DNA of 39,066 bases from an uncultured Anaeroplasmataceae bacterium (lineage in GTDB: Bacteria; Bacillota_I; Bacilli_A; Acholeplasmatales; Anaeroplasmataceae): NCBI GenBank assembly GCA_934229535.1, contig CAKQDS010000017.1:1-39066 (forward strand). The letters are read 5' to 3'. A model generated the notes under the pieces. It had not been told where the DNA came from. It saw only the letters and a program-made list of their open reading frames with translations, and did no database searches. Positions 6,916-13,762 of this stretch are shown one piece after another (positions within the stretch are counted from its first letter, which is position 1; every line of letters begins with the position of its first letter). Both the position numbers and the translations under genes were made by a program.

Positions 6916-8916
6916 TTTTTCTTCACCATCTTCTACATAATCTCTTTCTAAAATAGAAATAAGCTCACTTTTAGCTTCTTCTATTGTAATATCCTTTAAT
7001 TGGCAGGCAGCACTATTTAAATGGCCACCACCACCCATTTCTTCCATAATAATTTGAACATTAAAGCCCTCAAGACATCTAGCTGAAATACCAACTACAT
7101 TCTCATTAGCAATAAAACCAATCGTAAATGCAGCCATAACTCCATCAATTGTCAAAAGCTTATCAGAAACCTTTGCTAAAAGTGTTCTATCAGTTACAGG
7201 TCTTTCCTTTGGAATAGAAACAATAGCAAACTTCTTTAAAATAATTTGAGCATTCATTAGCGCACTTGCAATTTCTTGTTCAACCTCAATATTATCTCTT
7301 AATAAAGAGCGAACAACAAGCATATCCGCACCAAAGCTTTTTAATGTTGAAGCCGCTTCAAAGGTTCTACTTCCTGTTCTAAATGTAAAATTAGAAGTAT
7401 CTACAACAATTCCTGCAAGCATTATAGAAGCCTCAAAAGGTGTCACAATAATATTTTGATTATAAAACATAAACATTTCACTAACAAGCTCTACTGTTGA
7501 TGAAACATAGGTTTCAATATAAGCCATAGAGGTATTAGTATAACCTACATCACCACTTCTATGATGATCGATTATTGCAAGGGTAGGCACCTTATCTATC
7601 AAATCAGGGAACATCGCAATTGTTGGTGATTGCGTATCACAAACAACTAATGATGTTGTTGGCTTAATGCTACCCAAAGCCTCGTCATATGAAATAAAAT
7701 GTTCAAAAATAAATTGATTTTCTGTTTCTAGCTTTTCATATATTTTTTGAACTGTAACATCAGCTTTTTTTACATCAAAAACAATCTTAGCATCCTTATT
7801 TGAAGATAGTGCTAATCTTAAAATCGCAATAGATGAGCCAATTGCATCACAATCAGCTAAATTATGCATCATAATTAAAACATTACTACTACCCTCAACA
7901 ATTTCCTTTAACGCAAGAGTTTGCATTCTCGCAACAACAAGAGTGTTCTTCTCTAATGCATTAGAATTACCACCAAAATATTGAATCTTTTCATTTTGAA
8001 TATTAACAACAACCTGGTCACCACCACGCTTTTCAGCAAGCTCAACAGCATTTTGAGCAAGACCACCAAGTTCACTAGCTTCAACATCAAAGCAAGCAAT
8101 ACCAATACTTATAGTTGTTTTAACATGATTCTTATTAGAAATATCTCTGATTTTGTTTAATATATCAAATTTACTCTTAATCATTTTATCTAATGATTCT
8201 CTATCCATCATTACAACTAAACGGTCCTCAGAAATAGTTTGTAAATAAGCACCAAACAAAGAAACCCAATCAGAAATTTCCCCAAGATATTGGCCTCTAA
8301 TGTTATTCTTTTCCTGCATATCAAACTTTTTTAAGGTTTCATCAAGATTATCAATAACAATTATTCCCATTGCTGAAACACGATTACGATATCTTAAGCT
8401 TATTTCCTCACGCTTAGTTTCATCGAAGAAATAAAGCAAATTATTAGCTGCATTATGAGTAACATCATAAAAGTGTCCTGAGGTTTCAATAGTGAATTTT
8501 GCTTCACCACTAGAAATTATATTTATAAATCCTGGATTAATAACCTCAACAGACGAATCAACTAGATGACTTTGAAATATGCTTTTAGCATAATTATTAG
8601 CCCATTTTATTTCATATTTATCATCATAAACAACAATACCAATTGGTAATTCATTAAAAACCTCATCACCAGCTTGGTTAACATGATAAGAAATATTGTT
8701 CCATACATCAAGTCTACTTTCAAGCCATTTAATTTTTTGGAGATTTTTTCTAAAGAAAAATAAAATCAAAAATACAACGCCAAGCACTAAAAGTAGGCAA
8801 GCACTAGCTAAAAAAGCAATTTGCTTTCCACTTAGAACTAGCGGTGAACTAAATAAAAAATAGAAAACAATAGCACTACCTGCAAAGGTAAAAATTGCAA
8901 TCAATATTTTTTTCAC
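6472..8916 (-). CDS. GdpP-type c-di-AMP phosphodiesterase fused in frame to ribosomal protein bL9
   Basis: An 814-residue fusion. Residues 1-667 are a complete GdpP (YybT; about 659 residues in B. subtilis): two membrane segments (about 5-22 and 33-55), a PAS-like region, a degenerate GGDEF-like region (about 175-315) and a DHH/DHHA1 phosphodiesterase domain with H351, D355, D357, D427, D450-H-H452, D506 and the GGGGH motif (628-632). These residues predict c-di-AMP hydrolysis. Residues 668-814 are a complete bL9: KVILLEDVKGKG N-terminal domain, charged connecting helix and C-terminal rRNA-binding domain. In Bacillus, gdpP, rplI and dnaC are separate adjacent genes; here the first two are joined with no stop between. 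The main start is GTG with GAGGTGA upstream. Residue 668 is also encoded by GTG (see 6472-6915). There is no other rplI in the window. Confidence 0.95.
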   Translation of the reverse strand: MKKILIAIFTFAGSAIVFYFLFSSPLVLSGKQIAFLASACLLLVLGVVFLILFFFRKNLQKIKWLESRLDVWNNISYHVNQAGDEVFNELPIGIVVYDDKYEIKWANNYAKSIFQSHLVDSSVEVINPGFINIISSGEAKFTIETSGHFYDVTHNAANNLLYFFDETKREEISLRYRNRVSAMGIIVIDNLDETLKKFDMQEKNNIRGQYLGEISDWVSLFGAYLQTISEDRLVVMMDRESLDKMIKSKFDILNKIRDISNKNHVKTTISIGIACFDVEASELGGLAQNAVELAEKRGGDQVVVNIQNEKIQYFGGNSNALEKNTLVVARMQTLALKEIVEGSSNVLIMMHNLADCDAIGSSIAILRLALSSNKDAKIVFDVKKADVTVQKIYEKLETENQFIFEHFISYDEALGSIKPTTSLVVCDTQSPTIAMFPDLIDKVPTLAIIDHHRSGDVGYTNTSMAYIETYVSSTVELVSEMFMFYNQNIIVTPFEASIMLAGIVVDTSNFTFRTGSRTFEAASTLKSFGADMLVVRSLLRDNIEVEQEIASALMNAQIILKKFAIVSIPKERPVTDRTLLAKVSDKLLTIDGVMAAFTIGFIANENVVGISARCLEGFNVQIIMEEMGGGGHLNSAACQLKDITIEEAKSELISILERDYVEDGEEKVKVILLEDVKGKGKKDDIIDVANGYANYLITNKLAVISNEANLKALKEAQEQERIDAENHHKFLETIKKDIDGKTINIYIKMGADGKAFGHITTKQVSDEFEAQTGIHLDKRKIELPADINSVGIYTANVQLDKDIVAQFAINVIEK

Positions 8917-8939
8917 ATTATCTCACCTCGTATTAATTT

Positions 8940-8968
8940 ATTATACCAATTTTTTATACGTTTTACAA
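8940..8968 (-). promoter_or_regulatory. Promoter of the gdpP/rplI-dnaB-prfA operon
   Basis: On the minus strand -35 TTGTAA (8963-8968), a 17-bp spacer and a perfect -10 TATAAT (8940-8945), lying between the rpsR terminator and the GTG start of the fusion gene. Confidence 0.75.
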
Positions 8969-8999
8969 TATTACGCATAGAAAAATATTAATAGAGAAA

Positions 9000-9036
9000 C
9001 AAAGAAAAAAGGACCTACATTTTAGTAGAATCCTTT
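9000..9036 (-). terminator. Intrinsic terminator of the rpsF-ssb-rpsR operon
   Basis: On the minus strand AAAGGA and CTAC pair with GTAG and TCCTTT around a short internal bulge (about 9008-9036), followed by a T-rich tract. It lies just after the rpsR stop codon. Confidence 0.75.
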
Positions 9037-9046
9037 ATGTCATATA

Positions 9047-9292
9047 CTATTCCTTAACGAATGGTAATAAAGCCATATGACGAGCACGCTTAATAGCGAT
9101 TGCAAGCTTACGTTGATATTTTGCACAAGTTCCAGTAACACGTCTTGGTAAAATCTTACCACGTTCAGAGATGAATCTCTTTAATAAATCAACATCCTTG
9201 AAATCAATGTGTTCAATTTTGTTTTGTGTAAAATAACAAACCTTACGACGACGATGTCCGCCATCACGATCAAATTTATGATTATTTTGCAT
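9047..9292 (-). CDS. rpsR: Small ribosomal subunit protein bS18
   Basis: bS18 binds with bS6 on the 30S platform. The 81-residue protein begins MQNNHKF and has the family core RRRKVCYFTQNKIEHIDFKD and the near-invariant RFISERGKILPRRVTGT. The frame is open 11 codons further upstream, but AAAGGAGG lies 7 nt before the ATG at 9292, directly after the ssb stop codon, and this start gives the usual length. Last gene of the rpsF-ssb-rpsR operon. Confidence 0.96.
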   Translation of the reverse strand: MQNNHKFDRDGGHRRRKVCYFTQNKIEHIDFKDVDLLKRFISERGKILPRRVTGTCAKYQRKLAIAIKRARHMALLPFVKE

Positions 9293-9305
9293 TGTTATTC
9301 CTCCT

Positions 9306-9785
9306 TTAGAATGGTAAATCATCATCAGCTACTTCAAATGATTCAGGCATTGCTGGCGTCTCATTTTGAGGCTGACGATTTGGTGCTTGATAATTTGCAT
9401 TATTTTGATTTGCACCATATGTAGGGTTAGCATAATTAGTTGTATTTTGGCCTGGTTGAGCATTAGGATCACGTGGAGTAAGATTTTCAACACGTTCAAC
9501 AATAACATCAGTAGTATAACGCATTTGTCCATCTTGACCTTGGTAATTACCAGTCTGAAGTCTACCCTCAACTGCTAGCATATTTCCTTTTTTAACATAA
9601 CGACCAATAAAATCAGCCTGTTGTCCGAAGGCAACACAGTTAATAAAATCAGCCATTCTTTGGCCACTTGCATCCTTTTGCATACGATCTACAGCAACAG
9701 AAAATCTTACATTAGCAAGACCATTAGCTGTATATCTTACCTCAGGGTCTCTTGTAATACGACCTGTTAATATAGTTTTGTTCAT
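9306..9785 (-). CDS. ssb: Single-stranded DNA-binding protein SSB
   Basis: SSB coats single-stranded DNA at forks and recruits repair and replication proteins. The 159-residue protein has an N-terminal OB fold (about 1-105: MNKTILTGRITRDPEVRYT, ANVRFSVAVDR, VEGRLQTGNYQ), a low-complexity Asn/Gln/Pro-rich linker (about 110-145) and the acidic tail ending DDDLPF, the docking peptide for SSB partner proteins. It sits between rpsF and rpsR, the classic arrangement in Firmicutes. The length is normal. Confidence 0.97.
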   Translation of the reverse strand: MNKTILTGRITRDPEVRYTANGLANVRFSVAVDRMQKDASGQRMADFINCVAFGQQADFIGRYVKKGNMLAVEGRLQTGNYQGQDGQMRYTTDVIVERVENLTPRDPNAQPGQNTTNYANPTYGANQNNANYQAPNRQPQNETPAMPESFEVADDDLPF

Positions 9786-9802
9786 TTACAAAACCCCCTT
9801 AA

Positions 9803-10090
9803 TTATTCTCCGTCAACAACAATAATGTGACGAATAATATTTTCATCTAAGCGAACTACACGATCGAATTCACTTACAGCCTTAGGTGTAGCATTTACTA
9901 GCATCCAAACATAATAGCCTTTACGCATATGCTCGATCTCATAAGCTAATTCTCTAAGACCCCATTCTTTACATTCTAAAACCTCAGACTCATTACCAGT
10001 AAAGATTGCCTTAACATCAGCAACTTCCTTTTGAATCTTCTCTTGTTCTAGATTTGAGCGAAGAATGAACATAACTTCATATTTTTTCAT
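9803..10090 (-). CDS. rpsF: Small ribosomal subunit protein bS6
   Basis: The 95-residue protein begins MKKYEVMFILR, the typical bS6 start, and contains the GLRELAYEIEHMRKGYYVW segment conserved in the family. It pairs with bS18, encoded two genes downstream, on the 30S platform. AAGGAGG lies 8 nt before the ATG. It is the first gene of the operon, behind a promoter and a short structured leader. Confidence 0.96.
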   Translation of the reverse strand: MKKYEVMFILRSNLEQEKIQKEVADVKAIFTGNESEVLECKEWGLRELAYEIEHMRKGYYVWMLVNATPKAVSEFDRVVRLDENIIRHIIVVDGE

Positions 10091-10116
10091 CTTTCGTACC
10101 TCCTTATGGTCTTTTG

Positions 10117-10158
10117 GCTTATATATTTTATATAAGCAAGGGGCATTTTTTCAAATGC
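10117..10158 (-). promoter_or_regulatory. Structured leader of the rpsF operon
   Basis: The predicted transcript begins near 10158 and opens with two adjacent hairpins: GCATTT/AAATGC with a 4-nt loop (10143-10158) and GCTTATAT/ATATAAGC with a 5-nt loop (10117-10137). Firmicutes often have an S6:S18-binding leader here, but I could not recognise its CCG-containing motif with confidence, so the autoregulatory role is only a possibility. Confidence 0.35.
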
Positions 10159-10164
10159 TTTAAT

Positions 10165-10193
10165 ATTTTATCATAAAATACAAATATTAGCAA
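10165..10193 (-). promoter_or_regulatory. Promoter of rpsF-ssb-rpsR
   Basis: On the minus strand -35 TTGCTA (10188-10193), a 17-bp spacer and -10 TAAAAT (10165-10170). It overlaps the region just after the pncC stop codon. Confidence 0.6.
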
Positions 10194-10198
10194 TAGTT

Positions 10199-10663
10199 TT
10201 ACAAAATTAATTCTAGCATTGTTTCAATTGCATAGCTTGTAGCGGCATTTCTAACTTCATTTCTAGAACCATTAAAATGTTTTGTTTTTGTAATTGTTTT
10301 ACCATTAACATAAAAACCAAAGCATACCATTCCCACAGGCTTAGCTTTACTTCCACCTGTTGGACCAGCAATACCAGTAGTTGAAATTGCGCATTCACTT
10401 TTTGTATTTTTAGCCACACCTAAAGCCATTTGATAAGCAACCTCTTCACTTACAACACCATATTTTTTTATTATATCACCATCAACATTTAAATACTTTA
10501 TTTTGGCCTCATCAGCATAAGTGACAAAGCTTTCATTTAACACCTTAGAAGCATCCGGAATATCCACAATACAGCTTGCAAGCATCCCACCTGTACATGA
10601 TTCACCAAAGCTAATATGGTAATTCTTTTCAATTAATTTACTAACTAATTCCTTATTTTTCAT
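10199..10663 (-). CDS. pncC: CinA C-terminal family nicotinamide-nucleotide amidase (PncC)
   Basis: PncC deamidates nicotinamide mononucleotide to nicotinic acid mononucleotide in pyridine nucleotide recycling. The 154-residue protein is a stand-alone CinA C-terminal domain: SFGESCTGGMLAS (about 18-30) with the conserved Ser-Cys-Thr-Gly-Gly, a YGVVSEEVA segment, and TTGIAGPTGG followed by KPVGMVCFG. The N-terminal MoCF-like domain of full-length CinA is absent, as in many stand-alone homologues. Its start overlaps the end of the upstream membrane-protein gene by 11 bp, so the two are probably cotranslated. Confidence 0.88.
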   Translation of the reverse strand: MKNKELVSKLIEKNYHISFGESCTGGMLASCIVDIPDASKVLNESFVTYADEAKIKYLNVDGDIIKKYGVVSEEVAYQMALGVAKNTKSECAISTTGIAGPTGGSKAKPVGMVCFGFYVNGKTITKTKHFNGSRNEVRNAATSYAIETMLELIL

Positions 10664-11396
10664 CTTTTTCCTCCCTATATGGCAGTAGTTTTCTTAAATA
10701 TTCATAAACATTTGTACCAATTTTTATATTCTTAAAATCCTTTAAGGTCATTAGTACATAATTATTTTTTTCTTCATTGCTAAAAATATGACAAAATTCA
10801 TCGATAGGATTATGCCTTATTTCCTTATTACATTTTCCACAAAGCTTGTATGACTCAATATCGCTTAATTTAAATTGATATGGTTCACTATCAATATAAT
10901 TCTCATCATATATTTTAAATACAGGATAAGGATTATATTGATTTTTATATTTATTATTTAACTTAATATTTGTTTTAATTAAAGGATCTGAACAAATATA
11001 AAAATAATAATCATCGCTAAATAAATATACTTCGCTTTTAACATTGCAGGCCGTTGAATCAAGCGTATAGGTATAAATTCTTTTCATACCTCTATAATAG
11101 CTATATTTGCTAGCAAGAGCTTGATATAGCTTTTTATAATACATATTTAATCTTTCTCTAAGAACAACTAAATAGGATATAATAAAGATAATAATCAAAC
11201 AAAGATAAATAATAAATAAAATAGCATTTTTAGCTAATATAAATAAAGCTATCAAACCTAAAATTACTAAAATAACAATTTTCAAAACAATATTGTAGGA
11301 TGTATATTTAACTCCTAAATAATTAAAAAGTCTTTTTTGCATACTTTTTGATAAAACATTTTCTTTAATAATATCCTCATAATACCGATTCTTCAT
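10653..11396 (-). CDS. Unknown two-helix membrane protein with a cytoplasmic-type domain
   Basis: I do not recognise this 247-residue protein. It starts with a charged segment, then two adjacent hydrophobic stretches (about residues 36-56 and 58-80) forming a likely membrane hairpin, then a soluble domain of about 165 residues rich in Tyr, Asn and Lys. The soluble part contains a CxxC pair (CGKCNKE) and a later Cys-His (DEFCHIF) that might bind metal. The start has GAGGG about 8 nt upstream. It overlaps pncC by 11 bp and is divergent from the PBP gene. No function is proposed. Confidence 0.7.
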   Translation of the reverse strand: MKNRYYEDIIKENVLSKSMQKRLFNYLGVKYTSYNIVLKIVILVILGLIALFILAKNAILFIIYLCLIIIFIISYLVVLRERLNMYYKKLYQALASKYSYYRGMKRIYTYTLDSTACNVKSEVYLFSDDYYFYICSDPLIKTNIKLNNKYKNQYNPYPVFKIYDENYIDSEPYQFKLSDIESYKLCGKCNKEIRHNPIDEFCHIFSNEEKNNYVLMTLKDFKNIKIGTNVYEYLRKLLPYREEKDEK

Positions 11397-11479
11397 AGCC
11401 TTGCCCTCAAATTATATTTATTGCTTTTCTACATTAATTATTTTACTACATTTGAGTCATAATAGAAATGGTGATTTAA

Positions 11480-13192
11480 ATGAAATTTCGTAAATTTTAC
11501 TTTAAAGTCTTACTTTTTCTCTTATTTTTATTTCCTTTATTTTTTAAAATTGCTCCTAAGACAATTATTGATCATAAAAATTATAACACCTATGAAATAT
11601 ATGATAAGAATAATAATTTAACAGCAATATTGCAAAATGATCATAATATATCAACACTAGCATTTGAAGAAATCCCCAAAAAATTAATTGAAATATTATT
11701 ATTCTTAGAGGATAAAAGCTTTTATAAGCATAGTGGCTTTGATATTTATCGTATTGGTAAAACAATATTTACTAATTTGTTCAATAAAAAGCGCTATGGT
11801 GCATCAACTATAACCCAGCAATACATAAAAAATGTTTATTTAAGCAATAGCAAAAGCCTAATAAGAAAAATAAAGGAAATAATCCTAAGTATATCTTTAG
11901 AAAAACACACAAGCAAAAATGAAATTTTAACGGCTTATTTAGCCACAATTTATTTAGGAAATGGTCAATACGGCATAAAAAACGCTGCTACTTTTTATTT
12001 TAATAAGACCTTAAGCCAACTATCAATAAACGAAATAATTTTATTATGTACAATTTTAAGAGCTCCCAATTATTATAATCCCTTAAGCAATATAAGCGCT
12101 TGTCTTATGAAAAAGGATGAATTATTAAAGTATCTTAAAAAAAATAATATTATTTCCGAATATGAATTTTCAATAAGCTATAATTATAACTATATATTAA
12201 AATTAAATGAAGAAGCTCTTAATAAAAACTATTTTATCGATTTAGTAAAAAATGAATTAAAAAAACACCATAATGAGTTTGATTTTGAAGAAAAAATAAA
12301 GGTTTATACAAGCTATAATCCTTTATTTGAACATATTAATCCTAATAATGATAATGGAGATATTGCTGTTATTATTGCAGATAATAATAACAATTTAGAA
12401 TATATTCTTGGTGGTGCTAGCTACAAAAAAAACAATTATAATATTGCTTATCTCGGAAAAAGAGATATTGGCTCAACAATTAAACCTCTTCTTTATTATG
12501 AAGCGCTTAAATGTGGCTACAGTATAGATAAAAAATATATTTCAAAGCCTCTAACTATAACCTACAATGATGTTAATTATACCTTTAATAATTATGGAAA
12601 CATTTATCCTAAAATCCCCATAAATATGCGCTATGCTCTAGCAACATCTGATAACATTTATGCCATTAAAACTCATTTAGATTTAGGAATGAAAACCTTA
12701 GCTAATCATTTAAAGCTATATGGTATAGATGCATTATCAATTCCTTCACTTGCTCTTGGTAGTGCTAGTATGTCTTTATGTAAATTAGTTGAAATTTACA
12801 GTTGTATTAATAATAATGGCTGGTATCAAAAGCTAAACATCATAAATTATCTAGAGCATAAGGGGACTAAAAAAGCTATTATTACCACTAAAAAAAAGCT
12901 ATTAGATGAAAAATACACAAAAATATTAAAGGAATTAATGAAGGGAATGTTTGATACTACCATTGCTGAAAACGTAACTGGTAGAAATATGACTGCAAAA
13001 TTAAAAACCACCTTTATGGGAAAAAGTGGTTTAACAGATTATGATTCTTATATGATAGGTTTTAATAATTCCTACATAATAGGCTGCTGGAGTGGTTATA
13101 TAGATAGCAAAAAGCTAACCAATCAAGAGCTCAAAGCAACCCCAAAGAAATTATTTATAGATTATGCTAATCTAACTACCACTAACATATAA
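11480..13192 (+). CDS. Class A penicillin-binding protein (GT51 glycosyltransferase plus transpeptidase)
   Basis: This bifunctional enzyme polymerises lipid II glycan strands and crosslinks peptidoglycan at the outer face of the membrane. The 570-residue protein has one N-terminal membrane anchor (about 7-25). Its GT51 domain shows EDKSFYKHSGFD (catalytic E77), GASTITQQYIKN (108-118) and IYLGNGQYGI. The transpeptidase domain has SxxK as S332-T-I-K335, SxN as S390-D-N392 and KSG (515-517) in place of the usual KTG. At 570 residues it is shorter than most class A PBPs (600-800) and has no C-terminal extension. GGTGAT lies just before the ATG. It is the only protein gene on the plus strand here, and its 3' end overlaps the convergent gene at 13172 by 21 bp. 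Confidence 0.92.
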   Translation: MKFRKFYFKVLLFLLFLFPLFFKIAPKTIIDHKNYNTYEIYDKNNNLTAILQNDHNISTLAFEEIPKKLIEILLFLEDKSFYKHSGFDIYRIGKTIFTNLFNKKRYGASTITQQYIKNVYLSNSKSLIRKIKEIILSISLEKHTSKNEILTAYLATIYLGNGQYGIKNAATFYFNKTLSQLSINEIILLCTILRAPNYYNPLSNISACLMKKDELLKYLKKNNIISEYEFSISYNYNYILKLNEEALNKNYFIDLVKNELKKHHNEFDFEEKIKVYTSYNPLFEHINPNNDNGDIAVIIADNNNNLEYILGGASYKKNNYNIAYLGKRDIGSTIKPLLYYEALKCGYSIDKKYISKPLTITYNDVNYTFNNYGNIYPKIPINMRYALATSDNIYAIKTHLDLGMKTLANHLKLYGIDALSIPSLALGSASMSLCKLVEIYSCINNNGWYQKLNIINYLEHKGTKKAIITTKKKLLDEKYTKILKELMKGMFDTTIAENVTGRNMTAKLKTTFMGKSGLTDYDSYMIGFNNSYIIGCWSGYIDSKKLTNQELKATPKKLFIDYANLTTTNI

Positions 13193-13501
13193 ATTAATAA
13201 TTATACTACATGAAACTATAATGGTTATAGAAATCACGGCAACAAAAACAGCTGATACTACCCTATAGCCTTTTCCTTCAGCCTTTAATCCCTTGCTAAA
13301 ACAAATAACACTAATAATCCAAGAAATAAGCTGACCTAAATAGCAAATAAGACCTAATGGCACAAATATAATAAGAGCTAATCCGCTTAGATCATTATCA
13401 GAAGTAGAATGCTTAGCTGATAAGAGCAAGGTTCCAAATATAAAAAACGCTATTGATAATACGGCAAAAACAATTGAAATAACTAATCTTTTTTTACTCA
13501 T
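13172..13501 (-). CDS. Small integral membrane protein of unknown function
   Basis: A 109-residue protein that is mostly hydrophobic, with about three membrane segments (residues 6-27, 41-69 and 80-105) and short polar loops. I recognise no family. It has a clear promoter (13519-13547) and GGAGG 6 nt before the ATG, so it is likely expressed. Its last 21 bp overlap the end of the convergent PBP gene, so the two transcripts would be antisense to each other at their ends. Confidence 0.65.
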   Translation of the reverse strand: MSKKRLVISIVFAVLSIAFFIFGTLLLSAKHSTSDNDLSGLALIIFVPLGLICYLGQLISWIISVICFSKGLKAEGKGYRVVSAVFVAVISITIIVSCSIIINLYVSGS

Positions 13502-13518
13502 ACTATACCTCCAATTTA

Positions 13519-13547
13519 ACTATATATCGAAAAATAAGCTTTGTCAA
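13519..13547 (-). promoter_or_regulatory. Promoter of the 109-residue membrane protein gene
   Basis: On the minus strand a perfect -35 TTGACA (13542-13547), a 17-bp spacer and -10 TATAGT (13519-13524), directly downstream of the terminator of the yjcZ-like gene. Confidence 0.75.
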
Positions 13548-13550
13548 GAG

Positions 13551-13578
13551 AAAAAAAACACTCAAGAATTTTGAGTGT
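13551..13578 (-). terminator. Intrinsic terminator after the yjcZ-like gene
   Basis: On the minus strand an 8-bp stem ACACTCAA/TTGAGTGT with a 5-nt loop is followed by eight T. It begins about 11 bp after the stop codon of the small gene. Confidence 0.85.
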
Positions 13579-13589
13579 AAAGCATTTAT

Positions 13590-13712
13590 TTAATTAGCCC
13601 AAGCAGCCCCTACAAGAATAACTAAAATAAATAAAACTAATATAAATGCAAATCCTCCACCACTTGTCGTTTTGTTAGAAGTAGCGCTTTGACTGCAACA
13701 TCCTTGTGCCAT
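13590..13712 (-). CDS. YjcZ-like small sporulation-type membrane peptide (40 residues)
   Basis: A short gene of 41 codons. The peptide begins MAQGCCSQSATSNKTTSGGG and continues FAFILVLFILVILVGAAWAN. The Gly-rich stretch followed by FAFILVLFILVILVGAA closely matches the YjcZ family of small sporulation-associated proteins (GGxFALIVVLFILLIIVGA pattern), which have one membrane helix. AGGGGTGAT lies about 5 nt before the ATG and a strong terminator follows, so it looks like a real gene. The upstream sequence CATATTAT loosely resembles a sigma-E -10 element, but this is weak. It lies 50 bp downstream of the HtrA gene. Its family role in spores is poorly defined. Confidence 0.75.
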   Translation of the reverse strand: MAQGCCSQSATSNKTTSGGGFAFILVLFILVILVGAAWAN

Positions 13713-13762
13713 ATAATATCACCCCTAATACATAATATGCAATTAAGGGTTATATATTTAGG

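Noticed and set aside
9293..9325. 11-residue N-terminal extension of bS18 overlapping ssb
   Set aside because: The extension contains the true AAAGGAGG site of rpsR and overlaps the end of ssb.
10091..10164. A definite S6:S18-binding riboregulator before rpsF
   Set aside because: Two hairpins are present but I could not see the characteristic CCG motif, so only a generic structured leader is reported.
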